Below, in pieces: positions 1 through 7,736 of a stretch of 12,418 nucleotides of DNA. Below the pieces are notes generated by a model. It was not told the DNA's origin. It did not search any database and was given only the letters and a program-made list of their open reading frames with translations. Source of the stretch: Deltaproteobacteria bacterium UBA2385 (lineage in GTDB: Bacteria; Myxococcota_A; UBA796; UBA2385); NCBI GenBank assembly GCA_002343455.1, contig DDSR01000448.1, positions 2,844-15,261 on the forward strand, given 5' to 3'. The position numbers were made by a program, and so were the translations under genes. The stretch's first letter is position 1, and each line of letters begins with the position of its first letter.

Positions 1-2
1 GC

Positions 3-1997
3 GATGGGGGCGGCAGCGAAGCCGTCTTCCAGGCGCCGGCCATTGTCACCGTCGAGAGCGCGACCGGCGCGCTGGTCGCGGACGGGCGGGGCTCCCTGCT
101 GCTGGGCCTGCACGCCGTCGACGCCGCCGGCATCCCCGCGCCGGTCGACACCGACCTGGGCCTGTCCGTCTCCCTCGGGCAGCTGGGCGAGGTCCTCTGG
201 ATCGAGGACGGCAGCGCCACCGTCAGCTACACGACCGGCACCTGGCCCGGCGAAGCCGTGCTCAGCAGCGCCTCGGGCGAGCCGATCCTGGGCCTCGATC
301 GGGTCCAGCTCACCGTCGCGCCGGGCTACACCAGCCAGCTGCACACCCATGGCAGCCTCTCCGAGCGCGAGGGCACCATGCTCAGCCACACCCTCCTGGG
401 TGAAGAGCAGGACCTGGACGTCATCTGGTGGACAGACCACGACCACCGCTACCACCCCGATGGCTACGCCGAGTTCGAGGGCCTCGACTTCGAGCCGGCC
501 TGGCTGCCGATGTCGAACAGCGTCCGGGTGACGGGCTGGATGCAGGACACCTCGGAGATGCGCGCCAGCACTTTCGACTCCCGCGTCACCGCCGCCTACA
601 GTGGAAAGCGGGGACTGTACATCTATGTCCGCTCGGACGGCAGCAGCACCGCCGACGATCCCGACCAGGCATCCTGGGAGTATGTCGTCAATGACCAGAC
701 CAACTTCAAGTCCCTGCTGGGCGAGGTCAGCCTCGAGTTCTGGATCCAGCCGGCCTTCGAGGATGAAGCCGCCGAGCTCTTCATCGTCGTGCCCTTCTCG
801 GCCAAGGGGGTGACCTCCCGCGAGGGGGACTTCCGCAAGCTCATCCTGTACCACTCGGCGACCACCTACACCTCGGACGAGTGGACCGTCTTCCAGCGGA
901 TGGACATCCACGAGGGCACCTGGTCGCGGTTCTCGGTCCAGCTCTCGGACCTGGCACGGGAGACCTGGCCCGAGCCCGGGGCCGACATGCACGCCGAGTT
1001 CATCAGCATCGTGGCCCGCAGCTACGGGGGCGCCACCGCGGGCTGGTACATCGACGAGATCCGCGCCCCAATGGAGAAGAACGGGGTGGAGCTGCGGGCG
1101 GCGCAGCGCGAGTACCTCGACACGCTGACCTCGCCCATCACCCACCACATCGGACTGGAGCTCTCGCATGTGACGGAAGGCCATGGTGGCGCCTACTGGC
1201 CGACGGACGACTTCAGCTTCATGCCCTACTCCGCGCCCGACGTCTTCCAGTTCAGCGAGGCCGTCGCCCAGATCCACTCCGAAGGCGGCATCGTCGCCTT
1301 CAACCATGTCTTCGGGGTCCTCTCCTACCTGTACAGTGAAGCCGAGCTCGACGAGCTGATCGAGGATGTGATCGACACCTTCGTCGCCTACGACATGTTC
1401 GGGGTGGACCTCCTGGAGGTCGGCTACCGGGAGCGAGGCGGCAGCCTCGAACACTTCACGGAGGTCTGGGACCGCCTGGGCTGGCAGCATGGCTTCTTCG
1501 TCACCGGCATCGGGACCTCGGACCAGCACCACCTCGACCTGGGTCGGGCGGGAAACAATTTCGTCACCTTCATCGGCGCGGCCAGCGACCAGGGCGAAGA
1601 CTTGATCGACAGCCTGCGCCGGGGCCACGCCTGGTTCGGCGACCCCGACTACTTCGTCGCCAGCGACAACGTCGCCACCCTGACGGTGCCGGACCACCGG
1701 GCGGTCATGGGCCAGGTGGTCGTCGGCGCCGAAGAGCCCTGCGCCGTGCAGTTCGACTCCACGGCCTTGCAGGCGGGCTGGTCGGTGCTGGCGATCATCG
1801 ACGGGCAGGAGATCAGCTCCTGGGAGGTCGGCGCCGCCGGGCCCTTCTCGGCCAGCCAGGTCGTCGATCCGCTCCAGGACCGGGTCGTACGCTTCGAGGT
1901 GCACCACCCCGACGCCGGTCCGATCCTCTACACCAACCCCGTCTACTTCGCCGAAGCGGGGACCGTCATCCCGGCCGAGCGCGCGCCTTCGCCCTGA
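3..1997 (+). CDS. PHP-domain metallohydrolase (CehA/McbA-like), exported, 5' truncated by window edge
   Basis: The reading frame is open from base 3, so the true start lies outside the window; a GTG at 258 is only an internal codon. Visible order (about 664 residues): an Ig-like domain of invasin/Big type (about bases 30-325, with a VDAAGIPAPVDTDL-like strand pattern), then a PHP metallohydrolase domain. Metal-ligand motifs are visible: HTH at 342-350, TDHDH around 432-446, ELSH around 1158-1169, FNH at 1299-1307, an E at 1416, and SDQHH around 1518-1532. Between the TDHD and ELSH motifs sits an insert of roughly 200 residues, rich in beta-strand patterns and aromatic residues, which resembles a jelly-roll carbohydrate-binding fold. 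A beta-rich tail follows the PHP domain. PHP enzymes hydrolyse phosphoesters with a multi-metal centre; CehA/McbA relatives also act on carbamate or other esters. The substrate is unknown. The Ig domain and insert suggest export. It is convergent with ecfT, 27 bp apart, and not obviously linked to it. Confidence 0.85.
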   Translation, partial: DGGGSEAVFQAPAIVTVESATGALVADGRGSLLLGLHAVDAAGIPAPVDTDLGLSVSLGQLGEVLWIEDGSATVSYTTGTWPGEAVLSSASGEPILGLDRVQLTVAPGYTSQLHTHGSLSEREGTMLSHTLLGEEQDLDVIWWTDHDHRYHPDGYAEFEGLDFEPAWLPMSNSVRVTGWMQDTSEMRASTFDSRVTAAYSGKRGLYIYVRSDGSSTADDPDQASWEYVVNDQTNFKSLLGEVSLEFWIQPAFEDEAAELFIVVPFSAKGVTSREGDFRKLILYHSATTYTSDEWTVFQRMDIHEGTWSRFSVQLSDLARETWPEPGADMHAEFISIVARSYGGATAGWYIDEIRAPMEKNGVELRAAQREYLDTLTSPITHHIGLELSHVTEGHGGAYWPTDDFSFMPYSAPDVFQFSEAVAQIHSEGGIVAFNHVFGVLSYLYSEAELDELIEDVIDTFVAYDMFGVDLLEVGYRERGGSLEHFTEVWDRLGWQHGFFVTGIGTSDQHHLDLGRAGNNFVTFIGAASDQGEDLIDSLRRGHAWFGDPDYFVASDNVATLTVPDHRAVMGQVVVGAEEPCAVQFDSTALQAGWSVLAIIDGQEISSWEVGAAGPFSASQVVDPLQDRVVRFEVHHPDAGPILYTNPVYFAEAGTVIPAERAPSP

Positions 1998-2024
1998 ATC
2001 TCCGCTTCACCCTGAGCCGCCGCC

Positions 2025-2825
2025 TCACATCCAGGCGCGAACCGCCGCGTAGAGCGGGCGCAGCGCGGGGATGTAGAGCGCCTCGGAGGTGTAGAGCAGG
2101 TAGAGCAGCCGCGCCAGGACGATCGCCGCGGTGAGCGTCCCGCTCAGGACCAGCAGCAGGCTGTCGGTCCAGCGCCAGACCAGGGGCCTCAGGGTCCCCC
2201 GCGGGCCGACCGGGTCGAAGCCCCGGGCGTCCAGGCTCTCGGCCAGGGCGCTGGCCCGCCGCCAGGAGCGCGCCACCACCGGGGCCAGCAGGCGCAGCTC
2301 CAGCCGGACCCAGGCCAGCGGGCTCCTCGCCCAGATCGGGCGGCCCCGGGCGGCGCGGGCGGCGCGCACCAGCCGCAGCTCCTCGCCGATGACAGGCAGG
2401 AAGCGGAGCGCCGTCGCCGCCATCAAGGCGACGGCGAAGGGCAGTCGAAGGCGAACCAGGGCCAGGTAGAGCCGGTCCACCGGCGTGCTCCGGACCAGGG
2501 CCAGCCCGACCAGCAACAGCCCGACGAGGCGCAGGGACTGGGCCAGGCCCCAGAGCACCCCCTCTCGCCAGAAGACCACCGGCCCGAGCACGAACAGCGG
2601 CGTGCGGGGCTCTGCCGAGTAGAAGAGGGCTTGGGAGAGGACCGTCCCCCAGATCACGCTGAGCAAGGCCAGGCCGGCGCGGGCGAGCTCTCGTTTGTTG
2701 ATCGATAGACCCATGAATGGCAAGGCCATCGCCAGGGCGAAGATCAGCAAGGCCAGGGGGCGCTCCAAGGCCAGCCCCAACAGGCCGGCGAAGAGCACGA
2801 GCAGGATCCGGGCGCGGGGGTCCAT
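2025..2825 (-). CDS. ecfT: ECF transporter T component (EcfT/CbiQ family)
   Basis: This 266-residue inner-membrane coupling protein of an energy-coupling factor (ECF) importer transmits ATPase motion to the S component. The N-terminus DPRARILLVLF is the usual EcfT opening. Hydrophobic segments lie at about residues 6-38, 50-70, 75-112 and 125-145, with a last pair near 220-246. Both family signatures, the Ala-Arg-Gly motifs that dock into the two ATPases, are present: ARG at 159-161 (RAARG) and ARG at 200-202 (SLDARGF), with a basic amphipathic stretch between them as expected for the cytoplasmic coupling helices. Length is typical. The ATG shares one base with the TGA stop of the upstream ATPase gene (TGATG), which indicates translational coupling. 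It is the last gene of the four-gene minus-strand operon and ends 27 bp from the convergent PHP gene. Family assignment is firm; substrate is not determined by this subunit. Confidence 0.92.
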   Translation of the reverse strand: MDPRARILLVLFAGLLGLALERPLALLIFALAMALPFMGLSINKRELARAGLALLSVIWGTVLSQALFYSAEPRTPLFVLGPVVFWREGVLWGLAQSLRLVGLLLVGLALVRSTPVDRLYLALVRLRLPFAVALMAATALRFLPVIGEELRLVRAARAARGRPIWARSPLAWVRLELRLLAPVVARSWRRASALAESLDARGFDPVGPRGTLRPLVWRWTDSLLLVLSGTLTAAIVLARLLYLLYTSEALYIPALRPLYAAVRAWM

Positions 2826-4243
2826 CAGCCGGGCTCCCCGGCCCGCGGCGAGCCGCTCAGCACCTCGTCGGGGGTGCCCCGCTGCTCACAGAGGCCGTCT
2901 CGCAGGCGAAGCGCGCGGTTGCCGAAGCGGCGGGCCAGCTCCAGGTCGTGGGTGGCGAAGACCAGGGCGCCCTCTCGCAGCTCCTCCGTCAGGGCCGTCA
3001 TCATCGCCTCGACCTGGTCATGGTCCTGGCCGGCCGTCGGCTCGTCCAGCAGCAGGACGCGAGGCCCGCAGGCCAGGGCCGCTGCGACCGCCACCCGCAG
3101 CCGCTGACCGCGGGAGAGGGCCTGGGGCGCGCGGTCGAGCAGCTCCTCGATCGACAGGGCCCGGGCCACCCGCCGCACCGTGCGCTCGACCTCCCCCGAG
3201 CGGCGCTCCTGCGGTCCGTACGCGAGCTCCTCCCAGACGCTGCTGCAGAACAGGGAGAGGTCGGGGTCCTGGGGGACCGCGACGATGCCCGGATCCGCGG
3301 TGGCGGCCAGCCGGTGCAGCAGCGTGCTCTTGCCCGAGCCGTTGGGACCGCAGACCGCCAGCCTCTCCCCCGCGCGGAGCTCCAGCGACAGCGGGGCGAG
3401 GGCGGGGCGCGCGGCGCCGGGGTAGCGCCAGCTCAGCTCCGGGAAGGAGCGCAGGACCCCGTCGGGGGGCGATGGCGTCGGGATCGGGTCCAGCGCGGCA
3501 GCGCCCGGCGGCCGGATGCCTAGCGCCGCTAGTGTACCGATGACGGCATGATCGGGCCGGAGCTCGGCCCGGGTCGCCTGGCCCACCAGCCGGCCCTCGG
3601 CCATGACCAGCACACGATCGGCCGCCTCCCAGCAGGCGGCGACGCGGTGCTCGACCATCAGGACGGCGGTGCCCTCGTCCGCGAGCTGCCGGAGGCGGGC
3701 GATCAGCTCGCGGGCGCCGAGCGGGTCGAGCATCGCCAGGGGCTCGTCCAGCAGCAGCACCGGCGCTCCGGCCGAGAGCGCGGCGGCCACGACCAGCCGC
3801 TGGCACTGCCCCCCCGAGAGGGTGCGCGGGTCCCGGCCGAGGTCGAGCTCCAGGCCCACCCGTCGCAGCAGCTCGGGGACGCGCGCCCGCATCCGCTCCG
3901 CGGGTATCCCGGCGGACTCCATCGCGAAGGCGACCTCGTCCTCCAGGCTCCCGGCGATGAGCTGGTCGCTGGGCTCCTGTCCGACGAAGCCGAGCCGCCG
4001 GACGCGCTCGCTGGGGGGGGTCCGGCCGGGGTCGACGCCGGCCACGGAGGCCTCTCCCTGGACCTCGCCGCTCCCGTGGCGCTGCAACAGGCCCGCCAAC
4101 AGGCGAAGCAGGGTCGACTTCCCGCAGCCGGTCGGCCCGGTCAGCAGGCAGAGCTCGCCGGCTTGGAGCTGCAGGTCGACGTCCTGGACGGCGAGGTGGT
4201 CCGCACCCGGGAAGCGGTAGCCCAGGCCCCGGGCGCGGATCAT
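2825..4243 (-). CDS. ecfA: ECF transporter ATPase, two nucleotide-binding domains fused (EcfA-EcfA')
   Basis: This 472-residue cytoplasmic protein carries two ABC ATPase domains and powers the ECF importer. NBD1: aromatic A-loop Y9, Walker A GPTGCGKS 36-43, Q-loop Q89, signature LSGGQ 142-146, Walker B VLLLDE 162-167, switch H199. NBD2: Y274, Walker A GPNGSGKS 299-306, Q-loop Q325, signature LSRGQ 376-380, Walker B VLLLDE 396-401, switch H432. The post-Q-loop segments (EPSDQLIAGSLEDEVAF and DPDLSLFCSSVWEELAYGP) are typical of ECF ATPases, where this helix contacts EcfT. NBD2 is unusual: Walker A to Q-loop spans about 20 residues against 47 in NBD1, and its signature has Arg in place of the first Gly. 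The ATG overlaps the upstream stop as ATGA, and its own TGA overlaps the ecfT ATG. The frame stays open far upstream of 4243, but that extension is Pro/Arg/Gly-rich shadow of the upstream gene and is rejected. Fused EcfA pairs are known in dedicated (group I) systems such as the YkoEDC type. Confidence 0.92.
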   Translation of the reverse strand: MIRARGLGYRFPGADHLAVQDVDLQLQAGELCLLTGPTGCGKSTLLRLLAGLLQRHGSGEVQGEASVAGVDPGRTPPSERVRRLGFVGQEPSDQLIAGSLEDEVAFAMESAGIPAERMRARVPELLRRVGLELDLGRDPRTLSGGQCQRLVVAAALSAGAPVLLLDEPLAMLDPLGARELIARLRQLADEGTAVLMVEHRVAACWEAADRVLVMAEGRLVGQATRAELRPDHAVIGTLAALGIRPPGAAALDPIPTPSPPDGVLRSFPELSWRYPGAARPALAPLSLELRAGERLAVCGPNGSGKSTLLHRLAATADPGIVAVPQDPDLSLFCSSVWEELAYGPQERRSGEVERTVRRVARALSIEELLDRAPQALSRGQRLRVAVAAALACGPRVLLLDEPTAGQDHDQVEAMMTALTEELREGALVFATHDLELARRFGNRALRLRDGLCEQRGTPDEVLSGSPRAGEPG

Positions 4244-5988
4244 CGCCGCACCCGGCGCAGGCTGTCGGTGAAGCCCAGGGACAGGGCGACACCGATCAGG
4301 ACGTAGGCGAAGCCGGGCAAGGCCAGCATCAGCCCGACGTACCAGCCCGCCAGGTGCAGGCGGTACAGCGTGACCGAGAGCACCAGCCCGATGGCGGAGG
4401 TCAGCACGCTGGCCCCTCCCAGCGCCGCCGACAGGCGCAGGAAGCGCAGCGGGCGAGCCTGCTCCAGCCAGGCGGCACCGCGGGTCAGGCCGAACAGCCA
4501 GGCGAGGCCCTCCAGCCAGAAGACGCGGGCGCCGACGAAGACCAGGTCGGAGGGGGTGAAGCTGCCCAGGGCCAGCCCCGACAGCAGCCAGCTGGTGAGC
4601 ACGAAGAGGCCCAGCGTGCCCGGGCGTGGCCGCAAGCTGAGCAAGGTGGCCAGCAGCGCGGTGCGCAGGACGTCGTCGACCAGGCCGCTGATCAGGACCG
4701 CGAAGGGGCCGAGCAGGGTGGAGAAGGCCATCGTCAGCAGCCGGCCGACCAGCCCCACGATGAAGCTGAGGCTGCTGAACAGGGCGATGGTCAGCAGCTC
4801 GCTGGTCCTGGCGCCGATGAGCCAGGCCCGAGCGCGGGTGAGCACCATCGCGCTGCCCCCCAGGGCGGCGGCGAGGCTGCCGAGCAGACCCAGGCTGGCC
4901 CAGGTGTTGCCGCGGTCGATGTGGAGCGTGCGGCGCTGCTCGGTCAAGACCTCGGGGAGGCCCAGGGGGAGCAGCTCGACCTGGACCTCGGCGCGGTCCA
5001 GGCCGGCCGCGAACAGGGCGGCCTCGTCCGCGTAGACGGGGATCGCCGCCCGGGCGCGGGTTCGGGGTGGGACCCGCAACAGGACCTGGACCGCGCCGCC
5101 CTCGGCCATGCCCTCGCGGGCCCGGGGGGCGAGCGCCGGGATCGGCCGGTCCTGCTCGTCGACGGAGCGCAACCGCAGCACCAGGTTGCGGGCCTCGTCG
5201 CCGTCGTTGGCCACGGTCACGCCCAGCCAGGCCCAGGGCGCCCAGGGGTCCCGGGCGCGGACCCCCAGCCGAAGCGCGCGCAGGCCGCGGGTCCACCAGC
5301 GGGCCGGCAGGGTGAACCGGTCGGCCGGGCGGCTGATGTCGGCCTCCCCGCTGGCTTCGGCGGGGAAGCGCAGGTCGACGATCCGCAGCTCCTCGCGGAG
5401 GCGGTCCAGAGGCAGGCTCTCGGGGACCAGCGTCGCCTCCAGCGTCTCGGCCCCGGCTTCGATGCGAAGGACGGTGCGCTCGCTCAGGCGGGCGCGCAGG
5501 CTCAGCCGCTCGCCCCGCTCGAGCAGGCCCTCCTGCTGGGCCTCGCCCAGGCGGATCCGGATCGGTCCGGGGCTCAGGGCGCGGACCTGGACGCTGACCT
5601 CGGTCGGTCGGCCCTCCAGCACGGGGACGGCCACGGTGTCGCCAGGGCGGACCTCGCGCTCGCCCTGACCGATCGGGGCATCGATCCGGACGACCATCGA
5701 GGGCAGGTCGGCGGGCACCTCGAAGCGCTGGCGGAGCGGGCCGCTGGGGCCGTCCAGCTCGGCGGTCCAGGTCCCCGATTGGCCCCAAGGCAGGTCTACG
5801 CTCAGCACGGGCACCGGCGCGGGCAGCCGTCGGCTCAGGTGGACCACCCCGTCCGGATCGCGAAGGGTCAGCCGCTCGATGCCGGGCTCCTGCTGGACGA
5901 CCAGCCCCTCGGGGTGGACCTCCAGCCGCAGCGGCTCCGGCGCCGCGAGGCACCCGAACAGCGCTAGGGCGGGTCCGAAGGGGCTCAG
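4240..5988 (-). CDS. Putative ECF substrate-specific (S) component fused to a lipid-anchored extracytoplasmic Ig-like region
   Basis: Using a CTG start at 5988-5986 the product is 582 residues. Residues 1-13 read MSPFGPALALFGC, a short hydrophobic segment ending in a lipobox-like L-F-G-C. Residues about 14-360 are beta-rich, apparently three or more Ig-like domains. After one membrane anchor (about 362-383) and a basic loop come six hydrophobic helices (about 396-422, 424-452, 458-476, 482-502, 517-547, 549-573) and a basic tail RRVRR. The six-helix block starts with ELLTIALFSSLSFIVGLV, like the first helix of S components, which bind substrate and dock on EcfT. The anchor leading inward and both basic ends facing the cytoplasm fit S-component topology. 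The first ATG/GTG start in frame is GTG 5847, but the frame upstream of it completes the first Ig-like domain and holds the lipobox, so that start would truncate the protein. The CTG overlaps the upstream TGA (CTGA), mirroring the ATGA at the next junction. Context with EcfA-A' and EcfT supports the S role; substrate unknown. Confidence 0.7.
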   Translation of the reverse strand: MSPFGPALALFGCLAAPEPLRLEVHPEGLVVQQEPGIERLTLRDPDGVVHLSRRLPAPVPVLSVDLPWGQSGTWTAELDGPSGPLRQRFEVPADLPSMVVRIDAPIGQGEREVRPGDTVAVPVLEGRPTEVSVQVRALSPGPIRIRLGEAQQEGLLERGERLSLRARLSERTVLRIEAGAETLEATLVPESLPLDRLREELRIVDLRFPAEASGEADISRPADRFTLPARWWTRGLRALRLGVRARDPWAPWAWLGVTVANDGDEARNLVLRLRSVDEQDRPIPALAPRAREGMAEGGAVQVLLRVPPRTRARAAIPVYADEAALFAAGLDRAEVQVELLPLGLPEVLTEQRRTLHIDRGNTWASLGLLGSLAAALGGSAMVLTRARAWLIGARTSELLTIALFSSLSFIVGLVGRLLTMAFSTLLGPFAVLISGLVDDVLRTALLATLLSLRPRPGTLGLFVLTSWLLSGLALGSFTPSDLVFVGARVFWLEGLAWLFGLTRGAAWLEQARPLRFLRLSAALGGASVLTSAIGLVLSVTLYRLHLAGWYVGLMLALPGFAYVLIGVALSLGFTDSLRRVRR

Positions 5989-7553
5989 CGCATCACCGTG
6001 ACCCGCCAGGTCCCGAGCAAGCGCCCCTGCTCGTCCAGGAAGGGGTGCTCGGCCAGGGCCAGCCGCCCGTCGGGGCTCATCGCGTGCTGAAAGAAGACCG
6101 GCCCCTCGGTCGGGCAGAAGGCCCGCAGCCGCGAGGGGGCCTGGGGCTGGGTGGCGAAGACGAGGCCGCCGTACAGGTCACGTCGATGATCCGAGGAGCG
6201 GGCGCCCGCGCCCACCAGCAGCTCGTCGCCGTCGGGCGAGAGGCTGAGGCCCTGCAGCTCGTGCTCGCCCTGCCAGGACCAGAGGGGCGTGCCGTCCAAG
6301 CCATGGCTGGCGACGCGGTTCTGATCGGGGTGGGGCGCGGCCGGTCGCAGCGCGGCCGAGGACGAGCCCCAGGGGATGCGGCTGGGCGAGGTGGCGTAGA
6401 AAGACTGGCTGCCGCTCAGCGCGGCCCAGCCGACGCCGACGTGTACGGGGGCGTCTCCGGCCATCACGGGTGCGCCGGCGCCGACGCTGGCGCGCAGCGT
6501 GCCGTCCAGGCCGTGCAGCAGGACCCGGCCGTCGTTGAGCCCCAGCAGGACGGTGTCCAGGGCCTTTGAGACGCCCATCGCCTGCCAGACGGCGGCGCTC
6601 TCGAACCAGGGTCGCAGGGGCTCGGGCTTCAACGCCAGGACCGGCGACAGGCCCGCCGAGTCCAGGATCTGGACCCCTCCGACCGGCAGCTCGGCCGGCG
6701 CGGGGCGGGAGGAGCTGTGCCCGACGGCCACCAGCACCAGCTCCTTCGCTTCGTCGAGCACGGGGTGCATCAAGGTCATCTCGGCGGGCTGCTCGGGCCA
6801 GGACGCGCGGACCGCGCCGTCCGCGCCGATCCGCAGGAGCTGGGCGAGGTTGCGGCGCTCGCCCTCGAAGCCGCCCCAGCCGTGGGTCGCCGCCACGATC
6901 AGCTCTCCCTGGCCGACCGGCGCGAGGCCGAAGCCGGCGGGCAGGCTGTAGACCCCGTAGAGGTCCTCGCCCGGAGGCGGGGTCGAGCTCTCGACCCGGT
7001 CCGCGAGGCGCAGGGTCCAGCGGTCCTCCAGGGTGGCCGGGTCCAGGGCCCGCACGAAAGCATCGGGAGACTGCTCGGCGGCGTAGAGGGTGCTGCCATC
7101 GGGGGCCCAGGCGAGCGAGCGGATCAGGGCCTCGGACAGGCGCCGACGGGCGCGGACCTCGCCGGTCCAGCCGTCCAGCACCAGCAGCTCGCCGCGCCAG
7201 GTCCCGACCGCCAGCCACCGGCCATCCCCGGGAGAGAAGGCCAGGGCGGTGTCGGGCACGCCGCCGGCGGTGACGAGGGGGGCCACGTCGCCCAGCTCGA
7301 TGCTCCAGACGGGGAGGCACTCGGCCTGCAAGGGGGCCGTCAGGGGCTGGCCTGCCAGGGTCAGGGCCTGGCCGGCGGTCCAGGGCTGGTCGATCAGCAG
7401 CCGGGACCCGGGCAGGGCCTGGCCGCTGAGCCCGCCCAGGCTCGCCGACCCGTCGACCACCAGCCCGTCGCGCACGAAGACCACCTCGTCCACGGCGAGG
7501 GGAGGGGGAGGTGCCGGCCGCTGGCAGGCGCTGAGGATGAGGAGGACGACCAT
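5985..7553 (-). CDS. Beta-propeller lipoprotein (WD40/PQQ-like repeats), first gene of the ECF operon
   Basis: This is a predicted exported lipoprotein of 522 residues from the ATG at 7553. The N-terminus MVVLLILSAC has a clear lipobox (L-S-A-C, Cys10) followed by a Pro-rich linker. The body carries repeated propeller-blade patterns: ALAFSPGDGRWLAVGT with LLVLDGWTGEVRAR, SLAWAPDGSTLYAAE, LLGLNDGRVLLHGLDG, GLSLSPDGDELLVGAG and AMSPDGRLALAEH. Together these suggest a six- to eight-bladed propeller filling most of the chain. ATG 7553 has a GAAAGG ribosome site nine bases upstream, but gives a very short signal peptide. A GTG at 7586 in the same frame would give 533 residues with Arg in the n-region and is a fair alternative. 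No catalytic residues were recognised. Its stop overlaps the CTG start of the putative S component, so the two are probably co-translated. It may bind the transported ligand, or scaffold the complex, on the outer side of the membrane; this is inference from position only. Confidence 0.82.
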   Translation of the reverse strand: MVVLLILSACQRPAPPPPLAVDEVVFVRDGLVVDGSASLGGLSGQALPGSRLLIDQPWTAGQALTLAGQPLTAPLQAECLPVWSIELGDVAPLVTAGGVPDTALAFSPGDGRWLAVGTWRGELLVLDGWTGEVRARRRLSEALIRSLAWAPDGSTLYAAEQSPDAFVRALDPATLEDRWTLRLADRVESSTPPPGEDLYGVYSLPAGFGLAPVGQGELIVAATHGWGGFEGERRNLAQLLRIGADGAVRASWPEQPAEMTLMHPVLDEAKELVLVAVGHSSSRPAPAELPVGGVQILDSAGLSPVLALKPEPLRPWFESAAVWQAMGVSKALDTVLLGLNDGRVLLHGLDGTLRASVGAGAPVMAGDAPVHVGVGWAALSGSQSFYATSPSRIPWGSSSAALRPAAPHPDQNRVASHGLDGTPLWSWQGEHELQGLSLSPDGDELLVGAGARSSDHRRDLYGGLVFATQPQAPSRLRAFCPTEGPVFFQHAMSPDGRLALAEHPFLDEQGRLLGTWRVTVMR

Positions 7554-7562
7554 GGCGGGCTG

Positions 7563-7568
7563 CCTTTC
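7563..7568 (-). promoter_or_regulatory. Ribosome binding site for the propeller lipoprotein
   Basis: On the minus strand GAAAGG lies nine bases before the ATG at 7553. It favours that ATG over the in-frame GTG at 7586, which has no comparable purine run at a good distance. Confidence 0.5.
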
Positions 7569-7670
7569 GAGGGCAGCCGGGCGCACGGCGTACCGCGCGA
7601 CCGTCCACCACCCGTGGAGGATCGAGGGCGCCTTCGGGCCGGCCTCTGCTAACGCGATGGCGGACGACCA

Positions 7671-7699
7671 GGGGGCCGGCGGGGCCGCCTACCCCCCCC
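7671..7699. other. GC-rich hairpin in the divergent region
   Basis: GGGGG at 7671-7675 can pair with the C run at 7692-7699. Inside it, GGCG at 7678-7681 pairs with CGCC at 7686-7689 around a four-base loop. The structure lies 40 bases before hemN, has no T-tract, and could act in the hemN leader or separate the two divergent promoters. Its role is unknown. Confidence 0.35.
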
Positions 7700-7731
7700 T
7701 GCGGTCATTCCGGTTAGAGCGGGGGACGTGC

Positions 7732-7736
7732 AGGAG
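7732..7736 (+). promoter_or_regulatory. Ribosome binding site for hemN; start choice ambiguous
   Basis: AGGAG ends only two bases before ATG 7739 but five bases before the next codon, GTG 7742. The spacing therefore suits GTG 7742 better, and the two starts differ by a single residue. Confidence 0.6.

Noticed and set aside
4244..5953. Upstream extension of the ATPase frame to give a protein of over 1000 residues
   Set aside because: The extra part is almost all Pro, Arg, Gly and Ala, lies out of frame within the S-like gene, and the ATPase has a clean ATGA-coupled start at 4243.
4354..5967. Long plus-strand open frame of 537 codons
   Set aside because: It is antisense to the S-like gene and its Gln/Ala/Gly-rich translation is typical of a high-GC shadow frame; no motif was recognised.
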